Below, in pieces: positions 52,889-61,632 of a DNA stretch of 64,000 nt. Each line of letters opens with the position of its first letter. The stretch's first letter is position 1. The DNA is from Bacteroidota bacterium. Its GTDB lineage: Bacteria; Bacteroidota; Bacteroidia; Bacteroidales; JAGONC01. A model generated the notes under the pieces. It saw only the letters and a program-made list of their open reading frames with translations, was not told the DNA's origin and searched no databases. The DNA is taken from positions 47,192 through 111,191 of the forward strand of contig JAKLFC010000013.1 in assembly GCA_022711405.1 (NCBI GenBank), read 5' to 3'. The position numbers and the translations under genes are program-made.

Positions 52889-54030
52889 GTCGTTTGATGT
52901 TGGATTTCCTGAAGAACCTTACCAATCGTGTCCCAGAGGCTGGAGGCAGTCTGATCCCAGCTGAATTTTTTACCCTGTTCCTGTCCCAATGCGATCATCC
53001 TGTTGCGCAGTGATTCGTCGGTGAAGACACGGTCCATGGCTTCTGCGATCTGTTCAATGGAAAATGGATCCACCAGCAGGGCCGCATCACCGGCGACCTC
53101 GGGAAGCGATGTAAGATTGGACGCGATGACCGGCGTATTACAGGCAAAAGCTTCGACCACCGGAATCCCGAATCCTTCAAAATACGAGACGTATGTCAGT
53201 GCAAGGGCTGATGCCAGTACCCGGTGAAGTTCCTCCATCGGGATCCTTCCCGTGAAGATCACGTCATCCCTGTGCTCCATGGATTCGTAGGTGTCACGGA
53301 TCGATCGCGTCCACCACATTCTGGAGCCGACCATCAATAATTTGCAGTCAGCATGGTGATGCGTCCGGAAAAGGTCAAATGCCCTGAAAAGGGAAGAGAG
53401 GTTCTTGCGCGGGTGAAGTGCTCCGATGAAAATAAAGTATGGGGCTCCGCCGGTGTATTTGCTGCGTACATGCGCTTTCTCAGTTTCCTCCAGCGGCCGG
53501 AAGATCTCATGGGCGCCGTTGTAGACCACATCGATCCTTTCCGGCGCTATTCTGTACAGGTTTACGATGTCTTTTTTGGAATAGTTGGAAACAGTGGCAA
53601 TACGTCTGGCCTTCCGGGCGAACCGCGGGAAGAAGTGCCTGTAGTACCAGCTGACCTCCCTGGGAAGATCCCCCGGATAGTACTCGAAATTAAGATCATG
53701 CATGACATCAACGGAGGGAACCCGCGTACTGAGCGATAAAAAACCGTCAGGAGAGAGAAACAGATCAGGTTTGATCCGGCGCAGTGCCATAGGTACGGAA
53801 ATTTCAAACCAGATAAGATACAGGAGGACGTGGCGCGCAGGAGGCCCTATCACGAGGGGTTTGACATTGGGTGCGAACAAAAAGGCATCATCATAGGGCC
53901 GGTCAAAGAGGAAATAAAAATCATGCTCCGGATGCTGCCGTGTGATCCTCCTGAGCGATTCGCAGGTGAACCAGCCTATGCCATCGAGCCTGTCCCTGAG
54001 GAGCAACCGGGTATTTACTGCGATCTTCAC
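52885..54030 (-). CDS. Glycosyltransferase family 4
   Basis: This 381-residue GT-B enzyme has the N-terminal KIAVNTRLLLRDRLDGIGWFT and the donor-binding half with FIGALHPRKNLSSLFRAFDL, DVIFTGRIPMEELHRVLASALALTY and FEGFGIPVVEAFACNTPVI, in which the E-x7-E motif is the family signature. It uses a nucleotide sugar, probably for a surface polysaccharide, since FkbM, Wzx, Wzz and ligase genes follow on the other strand. The start is GTG at 54030. It is the first gene of the minus-strand chain leading to purD. Confidence 0.9.
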   Translation of the reverse strand: MKIAVNTRLLLRDRLDGIGWFTCESLRRITRQHPEHDFYFLFDRPYDDAFLFAPNVKPLVIGPPARHVLLYLIWFEISVPMALRRIKPDLFLSPDGFLSLSTRVPSVDVMHDLNFEYYPGDLPREVSWYYRHFFPRFARKARRIATVSNYSKKDIVNLYRIAPERIDVVYNGAHEIFRPLEETEKAHVRSKYTGGAPYFIFIGALHPRKNLSSLFRAFDLFRTHHHADCKLLMVGSRMWWTRSIRDTYESMEHRDDVIFTGRIPMEELHRVLASALALTYVSYFEGFGIPVVEAFACNTPVIASNLTSLPEVAGDAALLVDPFSIEQIAEAMDRVFTDESLRNRMIALGQEQGKKFSWDQTASSLWDTIGKVLQEIQHQTT

Positions 54031-54078
54031 TTAATTCTCAGGCTAAAGGGAAATTATTCCAATGAAAAGATAAATATT

Positions 54079-54867
54079 ATGGTAAATTTGCGGCAAATAT
54101 CAGAATTTTTAATGAAGGCGTTGATAAAAAAAGTGTTGCAATTTCTGTTGGGCTATCAGAACTATCTGTTTATCTTTTCACTCTTTACCATAGGCACACT
54201 GCGCTGGAAAAAAGACGAAGGGGATTTCATGCACCTGCTGAAAATATTGCCGGATGGCGGATTGATCCTGGACGTTGGAGCCAATATCGGGATCATGACT
54301 GTCCATTTAGGACGTGGTTTTCCTGCATCCTCTATTTATGCTTTTGAGCCGGATCCGCAGAATATAAGAGCGTTGCAGCGTGTGATCAGGTTCTTCCGGC
54401 TGAATAATATTACCATTGAAGAGACTGCCCTGGCCAATTACGATGGCCAGGCCCGGATGATCCGACCAGTCATTCATTCTGTTAGGATGCAGGGACTTAC
54501 ACATATCGTGACCAATGGTGATCAGAATGAGCCGGCAGGGACAGGCGAGGAATTCATGGTGCCTGTACATCAGCTGGATTCCTACCCGCAATTTCTGGAT
54601 CCGTCTACCCGCGTGACCGGTATAAAAGCTGATGTGGAGAACTTTGAATATTTTGTTTTGGTGGGTGCCAGAAAACTTATTTTGATGCATAAGCCTTTGA
54701 TATATTGTGAGTTATGGAAAAACGAACGACGTGAACTGTGCATCAAAATGATGAAAGAGCTAGGCTATTCCGTTCATATCCTTCAGCACAGGAAACTGGT
54801 TCCTTTCGACCCGGAGCGGCACGATAAGGATAATTTCTATTTCCTTCCTGATTTGGCATCCCACTAA
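54079..54867 (+). CDS. FkbM-family methyltransferase
   Basis: The ATG at 54079 gives 262 residues (54112 is an alternative start), avoiding overlap with the divergent glycosyltransferase. The FkbM pattern is clear: LILDVGANIGIMTVHLG (SAM-binding), SSIYAFEPDPQNIRALQRV, and a later ITGIKADVENFEYFVLVGARKLI with DVEG-like block. FkbM-type enzymes methylate hydroxyls, often on sugars of surface polymers. It starts the polysaccharide unit with wzx 9 bp downstream. Confidence 0.87.
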   Translation: MVNLRQISEFLMKALIKKVLQFLLGYQNYLFIFSLFTIGTLRWKKDEGDFMHLLKILPDGGLILDVGANIGIMTVHLGRGFPASSIYAFEPDPQNIRALQRVIRFFRLNNITIEETALANYDGQARMIRPVIHSVRMQGLTHIVTNGDQNEPAGTGEEFMVPVHQLDSYPQFLDPSTRVTGIKADVENFEYFVLVGARKLILMHKPLIYCELWKNERRELCIKMMKELGYSVHILQHRKLVPFDPERHDKDNFYFLPDLASH

Positions 54868-54876
54868 ACGGTCACC

Positions 54877-56337
54877 ATGCAGAAGAAATTCCTGGCCAAC
54901 CTCATTCTTCTTCTCACGCTGAATCTGCTGATCAAACCTTTTTATATTTTCGGTATCGATCTGAGCGTACAGAATGTGGTAGGTACAGATTACGGGATCT
55001 ACTTTGTCGTCTTTAATTTTTCATTTCTTTTCAGTATCCTGCTGGATTTCGGCATCACCAATTTCAACAACCGGAACATCGCCCAGAACAACCAGTTGCT
55101 GAACAAGCATTTCTCGCGGATACTGGTCGCCAAGCTGATGCTTGCCCTGGGTTATTTTCTTGTCACCTTCCTCATTGCACTGATTATTGGCTATCACGGG
55201 ATTAAGTTGCATTACCTTGCCTTTCTGGCCATCAATCAATTTTTAATTTCCTTTATCTTTTACCTTCGGTCGAATATTTCGGGTTTGCTGCTGTTCAGGA
55301 CCGACAGTTTTTTATCAGTGCTCGACCGGATCCTGCTGATCATCATCTGCGGGATCCTTTTATGGGGCGGAGTGGCACCCGGGCCTTTCCGGATTGAATG
55401 GTTCATTTATGCCCAGACAGCCTCCTATGGTCTGACGGCCGTCATCGCCCTGCTGGTCGTCATCCGCAAGGCGGCCTTCCGGAGGTTAAGCTGGAACTGG
55501 CCGTTCATCGTCATGATCCTTCGTAAAAGCTTCCCGTTTGCTTTGCTGACCTTGCTGATGACCTTTTACAACCGGATCGATTCGGTGATGATCGACAAGC
55601 TGCTTCCATCCCTGGATGGGAAGGAGCAGGTGACCATCTACGCGTCGGCATTCCGTATACTGGATGCAGTGAACATGATCGCCTACCTGTTCTCGGTATT
55701 GCTGCTGCCTATTTTCTCAAAAATGCTCAAGACCGGAGATCCTGTGGTCCATATGGTGAAATTATCCTTTACGCTGCTGATCACGGTCGCTCTGATCATC
55801 AGCCTGGGGTGTTATTTTTACAGTGACGAGCTGATGGATATGCTCATGGTGGCGCATGTGCAACAGTCATCGGATGTTTTCCGCATCATGATGTTCGGTT
55901 TCATTGCCATATCATCGGGCTATATTTTTGGTACCCTGCTCACTGCCAATGGAAGTCTGTGGCATTTGAACCTCATCGCCGGGGGAAGCATGCTGCTGAG
56001 CATTATCCTTAACCTGCTGCTGATACCACGCTTTCTGGCAGTCGGCAGTGCATGGGCCAGCGTGATCACCCAGTTTGCGTCCATGATAGCCCAGATGATC
56101 ATGGTCTGGTATATTTTCCGGTTCAGGATTTCCTGGCGCTTTATCTTGACCCTGACCGGATTGATCGCCGGATTGATAGCTATCAATCTTATAACCAAAA
56201 TGTTACCAGTGACCTGGTACTTCGGCTTTATCCTTATGATCGTGCTTTCCCTGATCCTGGCCTTTGTATTGCGTTTTATACGTTTTTCGGCACTGGCCGG
56301 TATTTTGTCGGAAAGTTCTGCCAAAGCAGAAAAATGA
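54877..56337 (+). CDS. Polysaccharide flippase (Wzx/MATE-like)
   Basis: This 486-residue protein has about 14 membrane helices in the pattern of Wzx/PST exporters, beginning KKFLANLILLLTLNLLIKPFYIFGIDLSVQNVVG, with a GTDYGIYFV block and a paired C-terminal half starting near residue 230 (TFYNRIDSVMIDKLLPSLDGKEQVTIYASAFRIL). Such proteins flip lipid-linked oligosaccharide units to the outer face of the inner membrane. It lies with FkbM, Wzz and an O-antigen ligase, the usual export set. Confidence 0.88.
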   Translation: MQKKFLANLILLLTLNLLIKPFYIFGIDLSVQNVVGTDYGIYFVVFNFSFLFSILLDFGITNFNNRNIAQNNQLLNKHFSRILVAKLMLALGYFLVTFLIALIIGYHGIKLHYLAFLAINQFLISFIFYLRSNISGLLLFRTDSFLSVLDRILLIIICGILLWGGVAPGPFRIEWFIYAQTASYGLTAVIALLVVIRKAAFRRLSWNWPFIVMILRKSFPFALLTLLMTFYNRIDSVMIDKLLPSLDGKEQVTIYASAFRILDAVNMIAYLFSVLLLPIFSKMLKTGDPVVHMVKLSFTLLITVALIISLGCYFYSDELMDMLMVAHVQQSSDVFRIMMFGFIAISSGYIFGTLLTANGSLWHLNLIAGGSMLLSIILNLLLIPRFLAVGSAWASVITQFASMIAQMIMVWYIFRFRISWRFILTLTGLIAGLIAINLITKMLPVTWYFGFILMIVLSLILAFVLRFIRFSALAGILSESSAKAEK

Positions 56338-56381
56338 TTCAGATATTCATTAAATTAGATGGCGAGATTCAAATAAAAGTC

Positions 56382-56389
56382 TATTTTTG
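56382..56389 (+). promoter_or_regulatory. Candidate -7 element of the wzz gene
   Basis: TATTTTTG is an exact TAnnTTTG match 26 bp before the ATG. It lies in a loop between 7-bp inverted repeats AAAGTCT (56376-56382) and AGACTTT (56403-56409). Confidence 0.5.
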
Positions 56390-56415
56390 TTGTCCCTAAA
56401 AAAGACTTTCTGCAT

Positions 56416-58518
56416 ATGAATGAAACATTCGAGGGCAACAGGGATTTCGATTCTTCCAATTTCATTCAGTTTCTATGGGCATGGCGTCTGCCCTTACTTA
56501 TTGTGACCTCCATCGCTTTTGTGGCCTCCCTGATCTTTTCAGCACCTTTCTTCATAACACCAAAATACAAATCCGTTGTCGTTCTGTATCCTGTTTCCAC
56601 CAGTTCTGTCTCCAAGGCCCTGCTGAGCGAGACCTACGGGGGAAAGGAAGACATCCTGGAGTTCGGAGAGGATGAGCAGACGGAGCAAATGCTTCAGATC
56701 CTGAATTCCAATCGCATCCGAGACCGGATCATCCAGAAATACGATCTGATCGACCATTATGAGATCGACAGGAATTCGAAATATAAGCTTACAAGGCTTT
56801 ATAAACAGTACGAAGGCAACATTACCTACCGCCGGACAGAATACAATGCCGTGAAGATCACGGTGATGGATCAGAACGCCCAGCTGGCTGCCGATATTGC
56901 CAACGACATCGCCAATCTGCTCGATTCCATCAAGATCGATATGCAACGGCAGCGTGCCATCAAGGGATTCAGGATCGTTGAAACGGAATACCTGCAGCGG
57001 CTGGCTGAAATCCATAAGATGGAGGATTCTCTGACCTTTTTGCGCCAGAAAGGAGTCCATGATTACGAGACACAGGCGGAGATGATCAATCAGCAGCTGG
57101 CTATTGAAATAGCGAAGAACAATACGTACGGGATCAGGGCCCTTGAAGCAAAGCTTGACACCCTGGCCAAATATGGCGGGCCCTATGTATCACTGCGTGA
57201 TGCCCTTGAACATGAGAAAAAACAACTGAGCGTCCTGAAAAGCAAGTATGAGGAGGCCAAGGTAGATGCCGAAGAGGAACTGCCACAGAAATTTGTGGTC
57301 AGCACAGCGTACGGGGCTGAGCGTAAATCGTACCCGATACGGTGGCTGATCGTACTGGTTTCCACGGTCTCGGCATTTCTGCTGACCGTTCTGGTGATCA
57401 TTATCATCGAAAACATATCGAAAAGCGATGCAATGGCATTCGCACAAAAAAAAAAATTCAAACTTAATCTCAGAATCCCGCAGGTACACGTTGAAATAAA
57501 ACGGCCGACTATCCGTACAACTAGTTCCTCTAACAACAATAAATGGAAAATGGAGCATTTCTTTAACAATATAAACCTGCTGCAGTTACTGTGGAAATGG
57601 AAATGGCATATTGCTGTCATCTGCCTGATCGCCGGGATAGTAGCTGCCATCTTCTCCGGTCCATCTTTCATTACACCCAGATTCAAATCCGTTGGTATTA
57701 TTTATCCCTCCAATATAGCTCCCTATTCCGATGAGAGTGAGACCGAGCAAATGGTACAATGGCTCAATTCAAAGGATATCAAGGATAGTGTGATCCGCAA
57801 ATTCAACCTTGCAAAACATTATAAGATCGATTCAAGTTACCGGTATTTCTATTCGACGATTCTTTATAAATATAGCAAGAATGTGCAGATCAGCAAGACG
57901 ATGTACGAATCGGTGGAAATTATGGTGACGGATACTGATCCCCGGATCGCATGTGATATGGTGAATGAGATCATCCATCAGTTTGACAGGAAGGTTCAGC
58001 GCATTCACCGTGAGAAGTATGATGAAGTAGTAAGGGCAACCAAAGAGATGCTCGATCAGAAAAAAAGAGAAATCGACTCGACGGAAGCCAGGCTGTACGA
58101 GCTCCGCACAAAATATGAGATCATTGATTATTCCAATCAGACACGCGAGGTGGCACGGGGATACCTGAGAACCGTGGATGGTGACAATGCAGCAAGAAAT
58201 ATCAACACTTCGGAAGTGATCAAACTGAAGAAGAATATCGAGGAAAAAGGAGGGGAGTTCGTTTATTACAATACCCGGCTGTACGATTTGCTCCGCCTCT
58301 ACGGAGAGTTCCAGGAAGACTATGACCGTGCCGTGTTCGATGCCAATAAGAATTTTACCCATGCCAATGTGGTCACTCCTCCGGTGGTGGCTGATAAGAA
58401 ATCGTATCCCATCCGTTGGATCATTGTATTCCTGACCATGGCCAGCACACTGCTCCTGACTACGATCCTGGTGGTTCTTTTCGATGGCAGGTTAAGCGTC
58501 ATCGCCCATAAAGGGTAA
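56416..58518 (+). CDS. Double Wzz chain-length determinant (two domains in one frame)
   Basis: This 700-residue protein contains two complete Wzz-type units. Unit 1 (about 1-345) has a first membrane helix near 24-46, a periplasmic coiled coil and a second helix near 307-332. Unit 2 (from about Met379, ATG 57550) repeats this with KFHFxW-type opening LLQLLWKWKW and closing KKSYPIRWIIVFLTM; both units share ITPxxKSV, DEQTEQM/SETEQM and the SYPIRW motif before the last helix. Wzz proteins control polymer chain length. The units join through an A11 run at 57446-57456; a loss or gain of one A there would end unit 1 within 20 codons, leaving a separate downstream gene. Confidence 0.85.
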   Translation: MNETFEGNRDFDSSNFIQFLWAWRLPLLIVTSIAFVASLIFSAPFFITPKYKSVVVLYPVSTSSVSKALLSETYGGKEDILEFGEDEQTEQMLQILNSNRIRDRIIQKYDLIDHYEIDRNSKYKLTRLYKQYEGNITYRRTEYNAVKITVMDQNAQLAADIANDIANLLDSIKIDMQRQRAIKGFRIVETEYLQRLAEIHKMEDSLTFLRQKGVHDYETQAEMINQQLAIEIAKNNTYGIRALEAKLDTLAKYGGPYVSLRDALEHEKKQLSVLKSKYEEAKVDAEEELPQKFVVSTAYGAERKSYPIRWLIVLVSTVSAFLLTVLVIIIIENISKSDAMAFAQKKKFKLNLRIPQVHVEIKRPTIRTTSSSNNNKWKMEHFFNNINLLQLLWKWKWHIAVICLIAGIVAAIFSGPSFITPRFKSVGIIYPSNIAPYSDESETEQMVQWLNSKDIKDSVIRKFNLAKHYKIDSSYRYFYSTILYKYSKNVQISKTMYESVEIMVTDTDPRIACDMVNEIIHQFDRKVQRIHREKYDEVVRATKEMLDQKKREIDSTEARLYELRTKYEIIDYSNQTREVARGYLRTVDGDNAARNINTSEVIKLKKNIEEKGGEFVYYNTRLYDLLRLYGEFQEDYDRAVFDANKNFTHANVVTPPVVADKKSYPIRWIIVFLTMASTLLLTTILVVLFDGRLSVIAHKG

Positions 58519-58564
58519 CCGATCCACACGAATGACTATTTGTCGGATATAAATTCGATGGACA

Positions 58565-60025
58565 TTGATCGAGAAATATAAATTAAGGTGGGTCTATCTT
58601 GTCAGCGCACTGTTCATCCTGTTGACGGTCGGACTTATCCTGCTGCAATATTACTATGTTGCATTGCTCATCCCCCTGCTGCTGATCATCACCCTGATGT
58701 ACATTTATACGCTGGACAAGCTTCTTTTTTTGATTGTTTTTCTGACTCCCCTGGCCATCAATGTGAGGGATATCGATTTCGGAGTGGGCATATCCCTACC
58801 CACCGAACCGCTCCTGTTTGGCGTTCTGGTACTGTTCCTGATGCGTATCCTTTATAAAAGCGATTACGACCACAGGATTCTCCGTCACCCTGTCACCGTC
58901 ATCATCATCATCAACCTGCTCTGGATCTTTTTAACAAGCCTGACCAGTCAGATACCCCTGGTGTCGTTCAAGTTTTTTATCTCCCGCCTCTGGTTTGTGA
59001 TTCCATTTTATTTCATGGGGATTTTGCTATTTCGAAAGATTAAGAATATCAAACTGTTCAGCTGGGTGTACATCATCCCCCTGCTGGCTGTTATTGCCTA
59101 TACGATCTATAATCATTCAAAGCTGGGATTCGATGAGGAAGCAGGCCACTGGGTGATGACCCCGTTTTATAACGACCATACTGCCTACGGTGCCATCCTG
59201 GCCCTGTTCATACCCATATTCACAGGATTCCTGTTTGACCGTACCTCCACACGAACGATGCGGCTGGCGGCAGCAGGGGTACTGATGATCCTGATCGTTG
59301 CGTTGATCCTTTCCTTCAGCCGGGCAGCCTGGATCAGCCTTGCTGCATCATCGCTGATCTATGTCATCATCCTGCTGAGGATTAGGTTCAGGTGGGTACT
59401 CCTGGCCATGGGAGTCTTCATTGGCATCTTTTTTATGTTCAAATGGGAGATCCTGGATGCGCTGGAGAAAAATAAACAGGATTCCTCGGCCAATTTCATT
59501 GAACATGTCCAGTCGATCTCCAATATTTCCTCTGACGCCTCCAACCTGGAGCGTATCAACCGATGGCAGTCGGCTATCCGCATGTATCATGAAAAGCCCC
59601 TGTGGGGATGGGGACCGGGCACATACCAGTTTTTATATGCGCCGTTCCAGCGGACCAAGGAAAAAACGATCATCAGCACCAACTTCGGGGATATGGGTAA
59701 CGCTCACAGTGAATACATCGGTCCTCTGGCAGAGTCGGGCCTGCCTGGTATGCTGATCATGATCAGCCTGGTGGTCAGCTTTTTCCTTACCGGCCTGCGG
59801 GTCTATCGAAAGTCGGAGTCTCCTGAGGTCAGGTTGCTCAGCCTGATCACCCTGCTGGCATTGATGACCTATTTCATCCATGGGATACTGAACAACTTCC
59901 TGGATACCGACAAGGCTTCCATACCCATCTGGGCCATGATCGCCATGCTGGTATCCCTGGATCTGTATCACAGGAACGGTTTGCAAACCGAAGAGGTTAA
60001 GGAAGTCAGTCCGGAGAGTGAGTAA
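58565..60025 (+). CDS. O-antigen ligase/polymerase family protein
   Basis: This 486-residue membrane protein has about twelve helices and a large extracytoplasmic loop containing the conserved ERINRWQSAIRMYHEKPLWGWGPGTYQF (about residues 320-350) and NAHSEYIGPLAESGLPG, the O-antigen ligase (Wzy_C/RfaL) signature with conserved Arg and His. It may ligate a polysaccharide to lipid A core or polymerise repeat units (Wzy). The only plausible start is TTG at 58565, since a stop codon lies just upstream and no early ATG is in frame. It follows the double Wzz gene by 46 bp and converges with the lpxD-like gene with no gap. Confidence 0.86.
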   Translation: MIEKYKLRWVYLVSALFILLTVGLILLQYYYVALLIPLLLIITLMYIYTLDKLLFLIVFLTPLAINVRDIDFGVGISLPTEPLLFGVLVLFLMRILYKSDYDHRILRHPVTVIIIINLLWIFLTSLTSQIPLVSFKFFISRLWFVIPFYFMGILLFRKIKNIKLFSWVYIIPLLAVIAYTIYNHSKLGFDEEAGHWVMTPFYNDHTAYGAILALFIPIFTGFLFDRTSTRTMRLAAAGVLMILIVALILSFSRAAWISLAASSLIYVIILLRIRFRWVLLAMGVFIGIFFMFKWEILDALEKNKQDSSANFIEHVQSISNISSDASNLERINRWQSAIRMYHEKPLWGWGPGTYQFLYAPFQRTKEKTIISTNFGDMGNAHSEYIGPLAESGLPGMLIMISLVVSFFLTGLRVYRKSESPEVRLLSLITLLALMTYFIHGILNNFLDTDKASIPIWAMIAMLVSLDLYHRNGLQTEEVKEVSPESE

Positions 60026-60958
60026 TTATCTTTTCCACTGTTTGATCAGGTCAGGCAGCTGGCGCAGTGCGGCCAGCTCTCTCCACCGGCGCCCTACCTC
60101 ATCCGCCGGGGTCCCGAAATAGGTCTTCCCGGGCTCAAGGGATTTATCTACGGCGGATGTGGCAAGGACGACGGCGCCCTCACCGATGACCAGGTCCTTG
60201 TTGACAGCAACCTGCGCCCAGATCAGCACATTGTCCTCGATGCGTGTTACGCCTGCGATCGCAGCAAAAGCTCCGATCAGGCAGTTTTTGCCGATATAGG
60301 TGTCGTGCCCTACCTGCACGTGGTTGTCCAGTTTCGTGCCGGCACCGATCACCGTATCGCCGGATGCTCCCCTGTCGACGGAGCAGAGTGCACCGATCTC
60401 CACGTGATCTTCAATGACGACCGAACCGCAGGATTCCAGCTTTCGCCAGGTGCCATTCCTTTTCTGAAAGTAATAGGCATCTGCCCCGATGACGCTGTTG
60501 GCATGGATGATCACATGGTTGCCAATGGTACAATTATCATAGATGCTAACGTTCGAATGGATGATACAATCATTCCCGATGGTGACCTGATTGCCGATGA
60601 ATACACCGGGCTGGATGCATGTGTTCTCGCCGATGCGTGCAGAAGGGCTGATCGCGTCCACAGAAGGTCTGAACGGCCTGAACCGGGTCACCAGGCTCAC
60701 ATAATCCCGAAACGGATCGTCGGAGATCAGCAACGCCTTGCCATCCGGAGTCTCCACCTCTTTATTGATGAGGATCACCGAAGCTTTTGAGCCAAGGGCC
60801 TTTTCATAATATTTCGGATGATCCACGAAGGTCAGATCACCTGGTTCCACCATATGGATCTCATTGAGGCCGGTAATTGGAAAGCCGGAATCTCCCCTGG
60901 CGACAGCTCCTGTCAGCGAGGAAACGAATCCCAGGGTTACGGGAGGATTTAGTCTCAT
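60026..60958 (-). CDS. LpxD-like UDP-3-O-acylglucosamine N-acyltransferase
   Basis: This 310-residue protein has a left-handed beta-helix of hexapeptide repeats (about residues 100-270: INPSARIGENTCI, GVFIGNQVTIGNDCIIHSNVSIYDN, GAFAAIAGVTRIEDN), an N-terminal LpxD-type domain (GLNEIHMVEPGDLTFVDHPKYYEKAL) and a conserved His in NHVQVGHDTYIG. LpxD adds the second acyl chain to lipid A precursor from acyl-ACP. Bacteroidota often carry a second, shorter LpxD beside efp, which this appears to be. The shorter length and position leave its exact acyl target unclear. It is followed upstream on the strand by efp. Confidence 0.8.
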   Translation of the reverse strand: MRLNPPVTLGFVSSLTGAVARGDSGFPITGLNEIHMVEPGDLTFVDHPKYYEKALGSKASVILINKEVETPDGKALLISDDPFRDYVSLVTRFRPFRPSVDAISPSARIGENTCIQPGVFIGNQVTIGNDCIIHSNVSIYDNCTIGNHVIIHANSVIGADAYYFQKRNGTWRKLESCGSVVIEDHVEIGALCSVDRGASGDTVIGAGTKLDNHVQVGHDTYIGKNCLIGAFAAIAGVTRIEDNVLIWAQVAVNKDLVIGEGAVVLATSAVDKSLEPGKTYFGTPADEVGRRWRELAALRQLPDLIKQWKR

Positions 60959-60973
60959 GGGTATGCAGTCTAA

Positions 60974-61537
60974 TTATCTGACCCTTTCTCCGTACGCTCC
61001 GCTGCGGGTATCCACCCTGATCTTATCGCCTGTGTTGATGAACAGGGGTACCTTGACGGTAGCGCCGGTTTCCACAGTAGCATCCTTCAGCGTGTTCGTG
61101 GCTGTATTGCCTCTTTCACCGGGTTCCGTGTAGGTGATCTCGAGGGTGACAAAGGGTGGAAGCTCGCAATATAAAGGAGTTTCTGTATCGGCGTGAAAAA
61201 CGATCTCCACTTCCTGGCCATCCTTCAGAAGTGCCGGGGCATTGATCAGATCTTCCTCAATGGGCACCTGCTCAAAAGTCTGTGTATGCATGAACTGATA
61301 AACGGTGTCTTCTTTATAAAGATACTGGTAGGGGCGTCTTTCAACCCTCGCAATATCCACTTTCACACCGGCATTGAAGGTGTTGTTGAGAATCTTCCCT
61401 GTTTTCAGGTTCTTCAGCTTGGTCCGCACAAAGGCGCCTCCCTTGCCGGGTTTGACATGCTGGAATTCGATAATGGTATAGAGTTCATTATCCATTTCAA
61501 TGCATAATCCATTTCTGAAATCTGCTGTTGTAGCCAT
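60974..61537 (-). CDS. efp: Elongation factor P
   Basis: This 187-residue protein has the three-domain EF-P shape: an N-terminal KOW-like domain with [23 protein letters not shown] (residues about 26-48), an OB domain and a final OB domain with the C-terminal signature [21 protein letters not shown] relieves ribosome stalling at Pro-Pro motifs. The loop residue at the usual modification site is Lys32 in PGKGG, as in E. coli type EF-P. A -7 word and an 8-bp inverted repeat lie just upstream. The lpxD-like gene follows 15 bp downstream. Confidence 0.97.
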   Translation of the reverse strand: MATTADFRNGLCIEMDNELYTIIEFQHVKPGKGGAFVRTKLKNLKTGKILNNTFNAGVKVDIARVERRPYQYLYKEDTVYQFMHTQTFEQVPIEEDLINAPALLKDGQEVEIVFHADTETPLYCELPPFVTLEITYTEPGERGNTATNTLKDATVETGATVKVPLFINTGDKIRVDTRSGAYGERVR

Positions 61538-61558
61538 AAAAAATGATCCGTATTAGAT

Positions 61559-61605
61559 GGGTATCCCTTAAAAAGCGTGCAAAGATAAAGGAAATATGGA
61601 TACCC
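61559..61605. promoter_or_regulatory. efp promoter with flanking 8-bp inverted repeat
   Basis: On the minus strand TATCTTTG (61587-61580) is an exact TAnnTTTG match, 42 bp before the efp start. It lies between perfect 8-bp inverted repeats GGGTATCC (61559-61566) and GGATACCC (61598-61605) with 31 bp between them, a layout that could form an operator or a transcript hairpin. Confidence 0.55.
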
Positions 61606-61632
61606 TCCTATGGGCAGCCGAAGATAAATCCA

